A stretch of 64,000 nt of DNA, taken from CAZEVY01 sp964515555 (GTDB lineage: Bacteria; Acidobacteriota; Terriglobia; Bryobacterales; Bryobacteraceae). Location: positions 1-64,000 of the forward strand of contig CAZEVY010000003.1 of assembly GCA_964515555.1 (NCBI GenBank). The letters are read 5' to 3'. The translations under genes and the position numbers were made by a program. Numbering within the stretch: the first letter of the stretch is position 1; every line of letters begins with the position of its first letter. Positions 1-10,097 of the stretch are shown here, one piece after another. The notes below the pieces were generated by a model. It ran no database searches, had not been told where the DNA came from, and was given only the letters and a program-made list of their open reading frames with translations.

Positions 1-54
1 CGCAAACACTTCGAGATGATCGAGGGGTTGGATGTGAGGGTGCCGGGGTATTGA
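1..54 (+). CDS. 3' end of an unidentified gene (partial)
   Basis: An open frame runs from the first base of the window to a TGA at 52-54 and encodes the last 17 residues of a protein ending in DVRVPGY. Codon choice fits the local high-GC coding pattern. The family cannot be told from so short a tail. The gene points toward the toxin-antitoxin region and is followed by the methyltransferase remnant on the other strand. Confidence 0.5.
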   Translation, partial: RKHFEMIEGLDVRVPGY

Positions 55-100
55 GGGTGTCGAAAACGGAACGGGCCTCCGCGCCTCAGCGCTTAGCCGA

Positions 101-320
101 GCCCCGCCTCTACCGGTGAGCCGACCCCCTCACCGCCCCCAGCGACTTCGTCCACCCCAACAGCCTCTCCCGCCGTATCCCCGACCCCGGAAATAGCGCC
201 GCCAGCTCCGCCGCCCCCAGCAGCCGCACCTCGTCGACACAGTGCCGCACGTACCACTCGCGTTGATCCGGACTCGGACGCGCCATCCACGCCGACACCG
301 TGAACCGCCGCGACACCGCG
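101..320. repeat. 220-bp direct repeat, copy A
   Basis: This segment matches 1016-1235 in the same orientation at a constant offset of 915 bases, with substitutions but no insertion or deletion that I can find. Copy B is the 3' end of the intact methyltransferase gene. The two copies bracket the toxin-antitoxin module, so recombination between them could delete it. Confidence 0.88.
110..320 (-). pseudogene. 3' remnant of a SAM methyltransferase gene
   Basis: The reverse strand encodes about 67 residues colinear with the C-terminus of the methyltransferase at 1025-1666. Both share the blocks DQREWYVRHC, LFPGSGIRRER and VRGSAHR and the same stop position. Roughly ten residues differ between the copies. 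The N-terminal two thirds, including the SAM-binding motif, are absent; toxin-antitoxin DNA lies in its place. The frame is still free of stops across the homologous part. I infer a former tandem or segmental duplicate whose 5' part was lost when the cassette arrived. Confidence 0.75.
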
Positions 321-356
321 ACATCGGAGGAACCCGGTCTGCTGGTTGTCGGCAGA

Positions 357-374
357 TGTACCAATAATGATACA
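357..374. promoter_or_regulatory. Candidate operator of the toxin-antitoxin module
   Basis: TGTACCA and TGATACA form inverted half-sites (6 of 7 matching) around a 4-base AT-rich spacer. The site ends 20 bases before the toxin start. Autoregulation through such a palindrome is usual for XRE antitoxins; binding here is inferred. Confidence 0.45.
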
Positions 375-394
375 CTGTAAGTCTGAAACCAAGC

Positions 395-732
395 TTGAAG
401 CGCTTGCCTGCCCGGTTCTACCGTTTGGATAGCGGACGTGAGCCGGTCCGGGAGTGGTTGAAGGACCTGGACCCGGAAGCCGGAAGATCATCGGTGCCGA
501 CATCAAAGATGTCGAGTTTGCCTGGCCGATTGGAATGCCTCTCGTTCGGGGCCTGGGAGACGGCCTGTGGGAGGTCCGCGCCGATCTCACCGGCGGCAGG
601 ACTGCCCGCGTGATCTTTACAGTCGCCGAGGGATCGATGGTGCTCTTGCACTCCTTCATCAAGAAGACGCAGAAGACGCCGAAGCAGGACTTGGTCTTGG
701 CGCTCAAACGAAAGAAGGGAGACGGCGGATGA
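395..732 (+). pseudogene. RelE/HigB-like (phage Gp49-type) toxin, frameshifted
   Basis: The family is a small ribosome-dependent or RNA-targeting toxin encoded just before its XRE antitoxin. Translation from TTG at 395 gives MKRLPARFYRLDSGREPVRE and continues to about 476, where the frame is lost. The remaining family sequence (KIIGADIKDVEFAWPIG, then RVIFTVAEG and FIKKTQKTP) continues in the +1-shifted frame to the TGA at 730-732. Around 476-482 the sequence reads gaagccggaag where the family's D-R-K would need gaagaccggaag-like codons, so a single-base deletion explains the break. It may be an inactivating mutation or an assembly error. The stop overlaps the antitoxin ATG. Confidence 0.8.
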
Positions 733-1010
733 AAAAGAAAAACATCGGTTCGTCCTTCGACAGCTGGCTTCGCGAGGAGGGCATTCACGAAGAAACAACT
801 TCCACCGCCATCAAGCGCGTCCTGGCCCGCCAGGTCGAAGCCGCGATGAAGCAACAGAAGGTCTCGAAAGCGGAGATGGCCAAGCGGATGCGCACCAGCC
901 GCGCCGCCTTGGATCGGCTGCTCGATCCTGACAACGACGGCGTGACGCTGACGACACTCCGAAAAGCCGCTAACGCCGTCGGCCGCGAAATCCGCCTGGA
1001 GCTTGTGTGA
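729..1010 (+). CDS. XRE-family antitoxin (HigA-like)
   Basis: This 93-residue protein is the predicted antitoxin and autorepressor of the module. After a Lys-rich start (MKKKNIGSSFDSWLREEGI) it carries a helix-turn-helix at about residues 37-75, including KAEMAKRMRTSRAALDRLLD, and ends in a short tail ending EIRLELV. The ATG overlaps the toxin TGA by four bases, implying translational coupling. Unlike the toxin it is intact, which is expected if loss of the toxin came first or if the toxin frameshift is an error. It lies between the two methyltransferase-derived direct repeats. Confidence 0.85.
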   Translation: MKKKNIGSSFDSWLREEGIHEETTSTAIKRVLARQVEAAMKQQKVSKAEMAKRMRTSRAALDRLLDPDNDGVTLTTLRKAANAVGREIRLELV

Positions 1011-1015
1011 ATCCC

Positions 1016-1235
1016 GCCCCGCCCCTACCGGTGAGCCGACCCCCTCACCGCCACCAGCGACTTCGTCCACCCCAGAAACCTCTCCCGCCGTATCCCCGAC
1101 CCCGGAAATAGCGCCGCGAACTCCCGCGCCCCCAGCAGCCGCACCTCCTCGACGCAGTGCCGCACGTACCACTCGCGCTGATCCGGACGCGGGCGCGCGA
1201 TCCATTCCCACACCGTGAAGCGCCGCGACACTGCG
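1016..1235. repeat. 220-bp direct repeat, copy B
   Basis: This copy lies inside the 3' end of the intact methyltransferase gene and is the likely parent of the segment at 101-320. It begins six bases after the antitoxin stop, so the cassette between the repeats is about 695 bp and contains almost nothing except the toxin-antitoxin genes. Confidence 0.88.
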
Positions 1236-1666
1236 CGGCGCCACGCCATCGGCAGCCAGTGCAGCAACGGCGTCAACAGGTGCGGCTCCACCGGAAACCA
1301 GCGATTCGGCGTCTGCACCCACCACGACCGCCCCACCCGCATCACCTCGCCGGCGAACCGCCGCTGGCTCTCGGCGTCGCCCAGGTGCTCGATCACCGAG
1401 TTGCTGAACACCACGTCGAAGGCCCCGTCGCGAAACGGCATCGCGCGAGCGTCGGCGAACACCAGCGTCGCCTCGCGATCCGTCTCCTCGCGCGTGCGCG
1501 GCAGGTTCAGCACCACCAGCCGCGGCGCCGACTCGACGAACTCCCAGTTGAGCGACGTGCCGCCGGCGTCGAGCACCAGCTTCCCCGCCAGCGGACCGAA
1601 CGCCGACTCGAACTCCCGCATGCGGCGGCGGCGGAAATGGCGGATTACGCGCTCGAGAAGCCTCAC
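1025..1666 (-). CDS. Class I SAM-dependent methyltransferase (type 11)
   Basis: The protein has 213 residues. A Rossmann-type SAM fold is shown by LVLDAGGTS (motif I), an acidic VFADARAMPF segment and the motif IV-like FDVVFSNSVIEHLGD. The substrate is unknown; relatives act on small molecules, lipids or glycans. The start is GTG at 1666, four bases after the stop of the DUF1501 gene, so it is probably the last gene of a DUF1553-DUF1501-methyltransferase transcript. Its last 70 codons are duplicated at 101-320 on the far side of a toxin-antitoxin cassette. Confidence 0.85.
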   Translation of the reverse strand: MRLLERVIRHFRRRRMREFESAFGPLAGKLVLDAGGTSLNWEFVESAPRLVVLNLPRTREETDREATLVFADARAMPFRDGAFDVVFSNSVIEHLGDAESQRRFAGEVMRVGRSWWVQTPNRWFPVEPHLLTPLLHWLPMAWRRAVSRRFTVWEWIARPRPDQREWYVRHCVEEVRLLGAREFAALFPGSGIRRERFLGWTKSLVAVRGSAHR

Positions 1667-1670
1667 GCGA

Positions 1671-3091
<1,421 letters not shown>

Positions 3092-3095
<4 letters not shown>

Positions 3096-6000
3096 TCCTT
3101 GGTGATGGCCTCGTCCATGCTCAGAATCGTGCTGGCGACCATGGTCCACGCCGCCAGCTCCGCCGGGTCGACTCCGGGCTCCGGTTTCGACTCGCCGACG
3201 TCCAGCAGCGCGCGCGCCGACGCCGGGTCGCGCTTGTACGCGGCGAGTTGCGCGCGGGCGAGATCCGAAAGCAGGCGCACCTCGCGCGTGTTCGGCGGAC
3301 GCGCGACCACATAGCGAAACGCCGCGCCGATCCGCCGCGACGGGTCCGCTCCGGCCTCGCGCATCACCCGGCCCGCCAGCGCGCGCGCGGCCTCGACGTA
3401 GGTCGGGTCGTTCATCAGCACCAGCGCCTGGAGCGGCGTGTTGGTGCGGGCGCGGCGCGCGAGGCATTTCTCCCGGTCGGGCGCGTCAAAGGCGGCCAGC
3501 GAGGGCGGCGGCGCCGTGCGCTTCCAGAAGATGTACATGCTGCGGCGATAGAGGTCCGCACCGCGGCTCTGCGCATAGCGCTGCGCCGAATACACGTCGC
3601 CGTAAGCGATGTCCTCCCAGACGTTCTTCGGCTGATAGGGATACACGCCCGCGCCGCCCATCTCGCGATTCAACAGGCCGCTCGCCGCCAGCGCGTTGTC
3701 GCGCACCACTTCGGCCGCCAGGCGGAAGCGCGGCCCCCGCGCCAGCAGACGATTCTCCGGGTCGCGCGCCACCAGCTCCGGCGTCGCGCGCGACGACTGC
3801 CGATACGCCGCCGACGTTGCGATCAGCCGCTCGATCGCGCGCACGTCCCAGCCGCTCCGCACGAACTCCGTCGCGAGCCAGTCGAGCAGCTCCGGGTGCG
3901 ACGGCGGCTCGCCCTGCGACCCGAAGTCCTCGGCGGTCTTCACGAGGCCCGTGCCGAAATACATCTGCCAGAGGCGATTCACGGCCACGCGCGCAGTCAG
4001 CGGATGCGACGGGTCGACCAGCCATCGCGCCAGCCCCAGGCGATTCGGCGGCGCCTCCGGCGGAAGCGGCGGCAGTACCGAGGGCGCCCCCGCCGCGACC
4101 TTTTCGGTGCGATTGCGGTAGTCGCCGCGCCCGAGCACGTAGGTCTCGCGCGGCGCGGCCAGCTCGCGCATCACCATCGAGTTCGGAATATTCTTCTCGA
4201 GTTGCGCCTTTTCCGCACGTAATCGATTCACGTCCGCGTAAAGCGTGCGAAATTTCTCCGGCGCATCGTTCGAGAGGAAATAATCGCGAAGCCGGTCGCG
4301 CTGCGCGTTCGAGCGCCGGGCGCTTCCGCTCGTGAGCAACGACCGGATCGGGTGATGCCGCGCCAGCACTGCGATCTCGCCGGGCTCCAGCACCCGATCG
4401 TAGAGACGGAGGTCGTCGAGCGTTCCCTTATATGCGTTCCCCACCGCCTTGTCGCCCGAATCGAGCGGCGCCGTCGTGCGGAACGAACCCGCCAGCGAGT
4501 CCTGAACGACCTCGATGTCCTGCGGCTTGCCGTCGAGATAAATGCGCACTCCCGCGGCCCTGCCCGACCCGTCGTGCGCCACCACGATGTGATGCCACTC
4601 GTTCAGGAAGAAGCGATCCTTTGTGCGCACCTGGATGGCGCTCTCCGGCCATCGATGGATGAAGCGGGCTACCAGTCGCGACCCGCGCTTCAGATCGGCG
4701 AGCGGTGCGAATTCATCCGACTCGATCTCCCAGCCCTGCCGCGCCGCCGCCGAATTGATCTTGTGCAGCAGCAGCACTTCCTTGTTGGTCGACCAGCGCG
4801 CCCAGAACGCGATCGCGAAGCGGTCCCCGCGATCCCACGCGCCGGCGTCGCCGAAGCGCACGTGGGTCTCGCCGGTGAGCGACGCCGCGCGTCCGATCAT
4901 GCCTTCGCCGTAAGTTGCCTCGCCGCGAACCAGGCGCGCATGACGATACTTGCCGGAAGTGTCGGAGAGGTGGTCGTCCAGTTCGTAGTGCGCGGCCAGG
5001 CCGTCGCGCGGCTCCACCGGCAGCGTCGCGGCGCGCGACTTCTCCCATTCCGCCTGAAGAGCCGCGATCTCGGCGGCCGGCATCTGCTTCTGCCGCGCCG
5101 CGATCGACGACTCGATCTCCGCCAGCACGCTCTTCTGCTCGGGCGCGGGCATGGTCAGCATCGGCTCGGCGTTGCCGGTGCGCCCGTCCAGGCCCTTTTC
5201 GGAAATCGTATTGAAAAAGGCGAAGAACCGATAGAAATCCTTCTGCGAAATCGGATCGTATTTATGATCGTGGCAGCGGCTGCATCCCATCGTCAGCCCG
5301 AGCCACACCATCGACGTGGTCTCCACGCGATCCACCACGTACTCCACCTGGTATTCCTCGGCGATGGCCCCGCCCTCGTAGTTGATCATGTGGTTGCGGT
5401 TGAAGCCGGTGGCCAGAAGCTGCTCGCGCGAGGGCGAAGGCAGCAGGTCGCCGGCCAGCTGCTCCACCGTGAACCGGTCATAGGGCATGTTGGCGTTGAA
5501 GGCGCGCACGACCCAGTCGCGCCAGTGGTACATGTCGCGATGCGAGTCGATGTGGTAGCCGTGCGTGTCGGCGTAGCGCGCCAGGTCGAGCCACTCCATC
5601 GCGAGGCGCTCGCCGTGGTGCGGCGAGGCCAGCAGCCGCTCGACGGCCTTCTCGTAGGCGTCCGGCGCGCGATCCTTGAGAAACGCGTCGACCTCGGCGG
5701 GCGCCGGTGGCAGTCCCGTCAGATCGAGCGAGAGCCGGCGGATCGACGTCGCGCGGTCGGCTTCGGGCGACGGCTTCAGCCCCTCCGCCTCCAGCCGCGC
5801 CAGCACGAAGCGGTCGATCGGATTCCGCGGCCACGCGCGATCGCGCACCTCGGGCTCCGCCGGCCGCCGCGGCGCTACGAACGCCCAGTGCGTCTTCCAG
5901 TCGGCGCCTTGCTCGATCCACCGGCGGATGACCGCCACCTGCGCGGCGGTGAGCGACTTGTGATGTCCGGGCGGCGGCATGCGCGTCGCGCCGGTGGCGC

Positions 6001-6250
6001 TGATGCGCTGGTAGAGGCGGCTGGCCGCGGGGTCGCCGGGCGCGAGTATGCGATAGCCGGGCCGCTCGGCGAAGGCGCCGTCTCGCGTGTCGAGGCGAAG
6101 GTTCGCCATGCGCTGCTTCTCGTCGGGGCCGTGGCAGGTGAAGCAGGCGTCGGAGAGAATCGGTCGAATCTGGCGCTGGAAGTCCACCGGCGGGTCGGCG
6201 CCGAGGAATAGCGCCGCGAGCGCGGCGGCCGAGGCCAGTCGGGCTGTCAT
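3092..6250 (-). CDS. Cytochrome c / DUF1549 / LamG / DUF1553 protein
   Basis: The protein is 1052 residues and carries a signal peptide. A heme-binding CFTCH motif sits at residues 36-40 in the planctomycete-type cytochrome c domain. DUF1549 follows (about 140-350, including DRFVLARLEAEGLKPSPEAD), then a LamG/concanavalin-like insert (about 420-600, with DGKPQDIEV and LDDLRLYDR), then DUF1553 (about 720-1010, with VNRLWQMYFGTGLV). This architecture is common in Planctomycetes, Verrucomicrobia and Solibacteres and is linked to polysaccharide use. The heme links it to the maturation genes at 22-28 kb. A -10-like CATAAT on the reverse strand (6260-6265) ends nine bases before the ATG. Confidence 0.93.
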
Positions 6251-6306
6251 GAATACCTGATTATGACACCGTTACGCAGCGCCGGACGAGGAGAGCACGA
6301 CGCCCC

Positions 6307-7866
6307 CTACATCGGCGTCCGTAACCGCGCCTCGGTGCCGACCCAGATCGTGAAGCTGTCCTCCACCCCCGGCGGCTGGCTGAGCAGACGCGGCTTCATC
6401 AGCACCAGCGTCTCCCCCCGATCCGTCGTCCGGTCGTTCTGCCGCAGCGCCCGTCCGACCACCGGCAACCGCGCCAGCCCCGCGTTTCCCGTGATCGCGC
6501 GCACCTCGCTCGCACGCATCAGCCCCCCCAGCACCGCCCACTCGCCGAACCGCATCCGCGCGCGGCTGTTGATCCTGCGATTCGAAATCACCGGAATCCC
6601 GTTCAGCGCCTCGCCCGTCAGCACCTTGAACTCCGCGTCCACCTCCAGGCTCACCTCTTCGGTCCCGTGCACCTTCGGCGTCGCCTTCAGCACGAAGCCC
6701 AGATCCTCGAACGTAAACGTCGGCGGCGGCGTGTAGACCTGTTCGCCCGGCGGCCCCGCCGGCCCGTAGTAACCCTGGCTCAGCACCGGATAGCGGTCGC
6801 CCAGGTGAAACGTCGCCGCCTGCCCGTCGAGCGCGCGCATCGACGCCGTCGTCACGCTCTTCGCCTGTATCTTCGAGAACGTCGCGAACATCTCCGCCCC
6901 CGAAACACCCAGCGCGATAAATGTTCTCCCGCCGCCGATGCCCAGAAACACCCCCGCCGGCAGGTCGACCGTCGATCCCCAGATGCTGCTCAGCCAATAG
7001 AGCGGCGACCGCGTGGGCAGCGTCACGCCGTAGCTGGTCGAGTGGTTCTCGCTGACCTCCACCAGTTCCAGGTCGATCATCACCTCCGGGCGATGCCGCA
7101 GCAGCCGCTCCAGCATCTCCACCGCCGGCCTCACCTTCGACGTCCGGTCGCGCACCAGCACGATCCGCCGCGCGGTGTCGATCCCGAAGCGTTGCAGCTC
7201 GAAGGTCTGCTGCACCGTGCGCGCCAGCTCCTGGGCGTCCTGCGCCGAAACCGGATGCGGCAGCGGGACCGTGATGGTCATGTTGGGCTCCAGCTCCTGC
7301 CGCTTCTGCGGATTGTCGCGCGCCACCAGCGCCACCTTCGTCGAGATCGGCGCCAGGAACGAGGAGGTCGCCGCGCTCAGCGCGTACACCGCGTCGCGGA
7401 AACCGGCCTCCGCGATGCGGAACCGCACGCGCTCCAGCGGCTGATACTCGCCGTCGAAGACGATCTGGAAGCCCAGCTTCGAAGCCGCCTTCTCCCAGAC
7501 CTCGCGCGAGTTGCCGCTCAGGTCGAAGGCGTGCGGGCCGGGCGCGCCCTCGAGCTCCAGCGGCGGCTGCGGCCGCCGGCTTTCGGCGAGCTCCTCGGCG
7601 GTCACCGGGTCGCCGAAGGTCTCCTCGGCGTCGCCGCCGCCCGGCGGCATGACCTGCCCTTCGATCATCGCGCGGGTGCGCAGCGTCTGCGCCAGCGCCC
7701 ACAGCCGGGGATCGGCGGGATTGGCCGCCGCGGCCTGTGCGTAGAGCAGGAAGGCCTTCGAGAATTCGCCCTTGCGCTCGGCCTGTCGCGCGCGCGAAGC
7801 GAGCTGCCGGGGCGACTGCGCCCCAAGGCATCCGGCCAGCGCCGCCAGCAGGCACACGTACCGCAC
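6307..7866 (-). CDS. Secretin-like outer-membrane protein (type II/III secretion or T4P family)
   Basis: The protein has 519 residues. A lipoprotein-type leader (LLAALAGC, Cys13) precedes a helical TPR-like segment (about 20-70). N-domain repeats follow at about 110-300, including ILVRDRTSKVRPAVEMLERL and VMIDLELVEVSEN. A secretin domain at about 310-510 has GDRYPV, SLEVDAEFKVLTG, VISNRRINSRARM and GETLVLMKPRLL. Secretins form gated outer-membrane rings. The usual partner genes (pilM-P or gspE/F) are not here; the AAA ATPase at 8648 is the nearest candidate. The start is GTG at 7866, chosen for the leader. It is shorter than full GspD or PilQ. Confidence 0.85.
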   Translation of the reverse strand: MRYVCLLAALAGCLGAQSPRQLASRARQAERKGEFSKAFLLYAQAAAANPADPRLWALAQTLRTRAMIEGQVMPPGGGDAEETFGDPVTAEELAESRRPQPPLELEGAPGPHAFDLSGNSREVWEKAASKLGFQIVFDGEYQPLERVRFRIAEAGFRDAVYALSAATSSFLAPISTKVALVARDNPQKRQELEPNMTITVPLPHPVSAQDAQELARTVQQTFELQRFGIDTARRIVLVRDRTSKVRPAVEMLERLLRHRPEVMIDLELVEVSENHSTSYGVTLPTRSPLYWLSSIWGSTVDLPAGVFLGIGGGRTFIALGVSGAEMFATFSKIQAKSVTTASMRALDGQAATFHLGDRYPVLSQGYYGPAGPPGEQVYTPPPTFTFEDLGFVLKATPKVHGTEEVSLEVDAEFKVLTGEALNGIPVISNRRINSRARMRFGEWAVLGGLMRASEVRAITGNAGLARLPVVGRALRQNDRTTDRGETLVLMKPRLLSQPPGVEDSFTIWVGTEARLRTPM

Positions 7867-7958
7867 GTTAGGATGACGCCCGAGTCCGCCCCGGCGTGCA
7901 GGCCCCTTCGCATTGAATCGTCGCCTGTGAGGTTGTAGACTCGCGACCGGAGGCCTCT

Positions 7959-8579
7959 ATGGGATTGCGAATTCTCGCGCTCAGCTGGGGGTTGAGCATC
8001 GCCCTCGGGGCGGCCGGATGTGCAAGGCGCCCCGACGCCGAGTGGAAGGCGGCTCGGGCCGAAGTCGAAGCCGCCCGCGCATCGCAGCGATTCACCCAGG
8101 ACGGAGTGGTTCGCTTCCGGAAGGCGGAGGAGGCCCTCAAGGGCGCCGAGGTCGAGATGGAGGCGCGGAAGGGCACGTCCCCTTCCTACTCCAAAGCCGG
8201 GAAGCTTCTCGCGGAAGCGACCGAGATTGCCACGAAGCTACGGGCCGACGGCGAGTCCCGCGCCCGGTCGCTCGCTGAGGAGGCCATCCCGAAACTGGAG
8301 AAGGCCCTCCCCGAAGTGCGGCTACGCCTCAAGCGCGGCGACGCCTTCACCCGCACACCAACCGACCGGGGTCAGTTCGACCAGCAGATCTTCGCGCTGC
8401 TCCATCGCGAGTCATCCGGCGGCAAGGAAGGAATGGAGATCAAGCTAAAGGAACTCGATTCCCTTCTCGATGCGGCCAGGAAAGCGCTGGCATCCCGGGA
8501 CTACGTGAAGGCAATAGAGAGCGCTGAGACGGTCCGTGACGAGCTGGAGCGGTATTACCCGGGGATCGTGGAGCCCTGA
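7959..8579 (+). CDS. Putative helical lipoprotein
   Basis: This 206-residue protein begins with a signal sequence ending at a probable lipobox Cys (ALGAAGC, Cys21). The rest is charged and predicted helical, rich in Ala, Glu, Lys and Arg, with coiled-coil-like stretches (EWKAARAEVEAARASQRF, FRKAEEALKGAEVEMEARKG). No enzyme motif is visible. A GGAGG ribosome-binding site lies seven bases before the ATG. It is divergent from the secretin gene and precedes the AAA ATPase. DUF4398-like envelope proteins have a similar make-up, but I do not claim membership. Confidence 0.75.
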   Translation: MGLRILALSWGLSIALGAAGCARRPDAEWKAARAEVEAARASQRFTQDGVVRFRKAEEALKGAEVEMEARKGTSPSYSKAGKLLAEATEIATKLRADGESRARSLAEEAIPKLEKALPEVRLRLKRGDAFTRTPTDRGQFDQQIFALLHRESSGGKEGMEIKLKELDSLLDAARKALASRDYVKAIESAETVRDELERYYPGIVEP

Positions 8580-8647
8580 CCCCGCACACCGTCAGGTAAA
8601 CATTTCACCTGCAAGAGCCGATAAGGAGAGCGAGGTCCCGACTCTCT

Positions 8648-9919
8648 ATGGCCACCCTGGCGGGGGTGCGGCCGGCGTTCGCCCCGGCGGTCCCCCAAAA
8701 CATTGAAGACCTGGGGATTCCCCAGTCGCTCGTGCTCGACCTGGTGTTGCGCCGCCTGCTGCTGGAAGGCTTCAGCAGCCTCCAGTCGCTGAGCACGGCC
8801 CTGCGGCTCTCGCTGCCGCTCGTCGACCAGGCGTTCCGGCAGTTGCGCGCCCAGCAGTTGCTCGAAGTCAAGGGCATGATCGGCAACGACTACACCTTCG
8901 TGCTGTCGCAGGCCGGCAAGAACCTGGCCTCGGACCGTTTCCAGATCTCCCAGTACGCCGGCGCGGCCCCCGTATCGCTCAACGACTACCACGCCGCCAC
9001 CCGCGCCCAGGCCGCCCGCGTGACCGTCGACCGCAAGTCGCTTCGCGCCGCGCTCTCCGACCTCGTCGTCACCGACCGCCTGCTCGACGGCCTCGGTCCG
9101 GCGCTCATCACGCAAAGCTCCATCTTCCTGTACGGCCCTTCGGGCAACGGAAAGACCAGCATCGCCGAGCGCATGCTGCGCATTTATCAGGACGCCGTGC
9201 TGATGCCCTACGCCGTGGAAGTCGACAACCAGATCATCAGCTTGTACGACCCGGTGGTGCACCAGAAGCTGGAGCTCGACGATCCGGATATCGATCCGCG
9301 CTGGATTCTGTGCCGCCGCCCCTGCATCGTGGTGGGCGGCGAGCTCATCCCGAGCATGCTCGAGCTGCGCCTGGACGACTCGTCGGGAATCTACGCCGCG
9401 CCCCTTCAGATGAAGGCCAACAACGGCATCTTCATCGTCGACGACTTCGGCCGCCAGCTCATGTCGCCCCGCGACCTGCTGAACCGCTGGATCGTTCCCC
9501 TGGACCGCCGCGTCGACTACCTGACTCTGCGCTACGGCGTTAAGTTCCAGATTCCCTTCGAGCTGATGGTGGTGTTCTCCACCAACCTGGATCCCGCCAG
9601 CCTGGCCGACGAGGCCTTCCTGCGCCGCATCCACAACAAGATCTACATCGAGCCGGTGGACGCCATCACCTTCGACCAGATCTTCCAGCGCGTCGTGGCC
9701 GCCCGCCGCGTGCCCTCGGAAGCCGACAGCGCCGAACACCTGCGCAAGCTCTGTCTCGCCGACGGCCGCGACGAGCTGCGCGCCTGCTACCCGCTGGACA
9801 TCTGCAACATTCTCGTCTCGATCGGCGAATATGAAAGGCGCCCGGTCGCGATGACCAAGGCGGACATGGAGCGCGCCGTCGGCCTGTACTTCGCCAAGAG
9901 CGAGAATCAGCTGTTGTAG
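8648..9919 (+). CDS. AAA-type ATPase with N-terminal winged-helix-like region
   Basis: The protein has 423 residues. The first 100 look like a winged-helix module (SLSTALRLSLPLVDQAFRQL, then LEVKGMIGNDYTFVLS). An ATPase core follows with Walker A YGPSGNGKTS near residue 160, Walker B GIFIVDDFGR near 262 and the sensor-like VVFSTNLDPASLADEAFLRR near 312. No membrane segment is visible. Its role is unknown. The nearby secretin raises the possibility of a pilus or secretion ATPase, but the sequence is closer to MoxR/AAA switch ATPases than to PilB/GspE. Confidence 0.85.
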   Translation: MATLAGVRPAFAPAVPQNIEDLGIPQSLVLDLVLRRLLLEGFSSLQSLSTALRLSLPLVDQAFRQLRAQQLLEVKGMIGNDYTFVLSQAGKNLASDRFQISQYAGAAPVSLNDYHAATRAQAARVTVDRKSLRAALSDLVVTDRLLDGLGPALITQSSIFLYGPSGNGKTSIAERMLRIYQDAVLMPYAVEVDNQIISLYDPVVHQKLELDDPDIDPRWILCRRPCIVVGGELIPSMLELRLDDSSGIYAAPLQMKANNGIFIVDDFGRQLMSPRDLLNRWIVPLDRRVDYLTLRYGVKFQIPFELMVVFSTNLDPASLADEAFLRRIHNKIYIEPVDAITFDQIFQRVVAARRVPSEADSAEHLRKLCLADGRDELRACYPLDICNILVSIGEYERRPVAMTKADMERAVGLYFAKSENQLL

Positions 9920-9970
9920 AGGAGCCGGTTCAGCCGATTACCGGATGAATTCGCGCTTAAAACATTATCA

Positions 9971-10050
9971 GCCGCAGATAAACGCAGATAAACGCAGATA
10001 AGCAAAGATCTCAGTTTTCTTATCTGCGTTCATCTGCGTTCATCTGCGGC
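9971..10050. repeat. Hairpin repeat of CAGAT units, copy 1
   Basis: Left arm 9971-10002 holds three tandem units of the type GCAGATAAAC. Right arm 10019-10050 is its near-perfect inverse, matching at 30 of 32 positions, around a 16-base AT-rich loop. It sits between the AAA ATPase gene and the end of the LacI gene, and could form a large hairpin in RNA or single-stranded DNA. A second copy lies at 25360-25430. Confidence 0.9.
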
Positions 10051-10097
10051 TAGTTATGTGTTTCCGGCCGTTGGAGCGCGACCGATCTCCGCACCGG

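Noticed and set aside
101..1235. 220-bp direct repeats as transposon target-site duplications or insertion-sequence ends
   Set aside because: Target duplications are usually under 15 bp, and no transposase or terminal inverted repeat is present. Duplication of the methyltransferase end explains it better.
9971..10050. CAGAT hairpin as a CRISPR array
   Set aside because: Units are only 10 bp with no spacers between them and the arms are inverted, so it is not a CRISPR.
9971..10050. CAGAT hairpin as a simple rho-independent terminator
   Set aside because: The stem is far longer than a terminator, the loop is large and no T run follows. It may still affect transcription.
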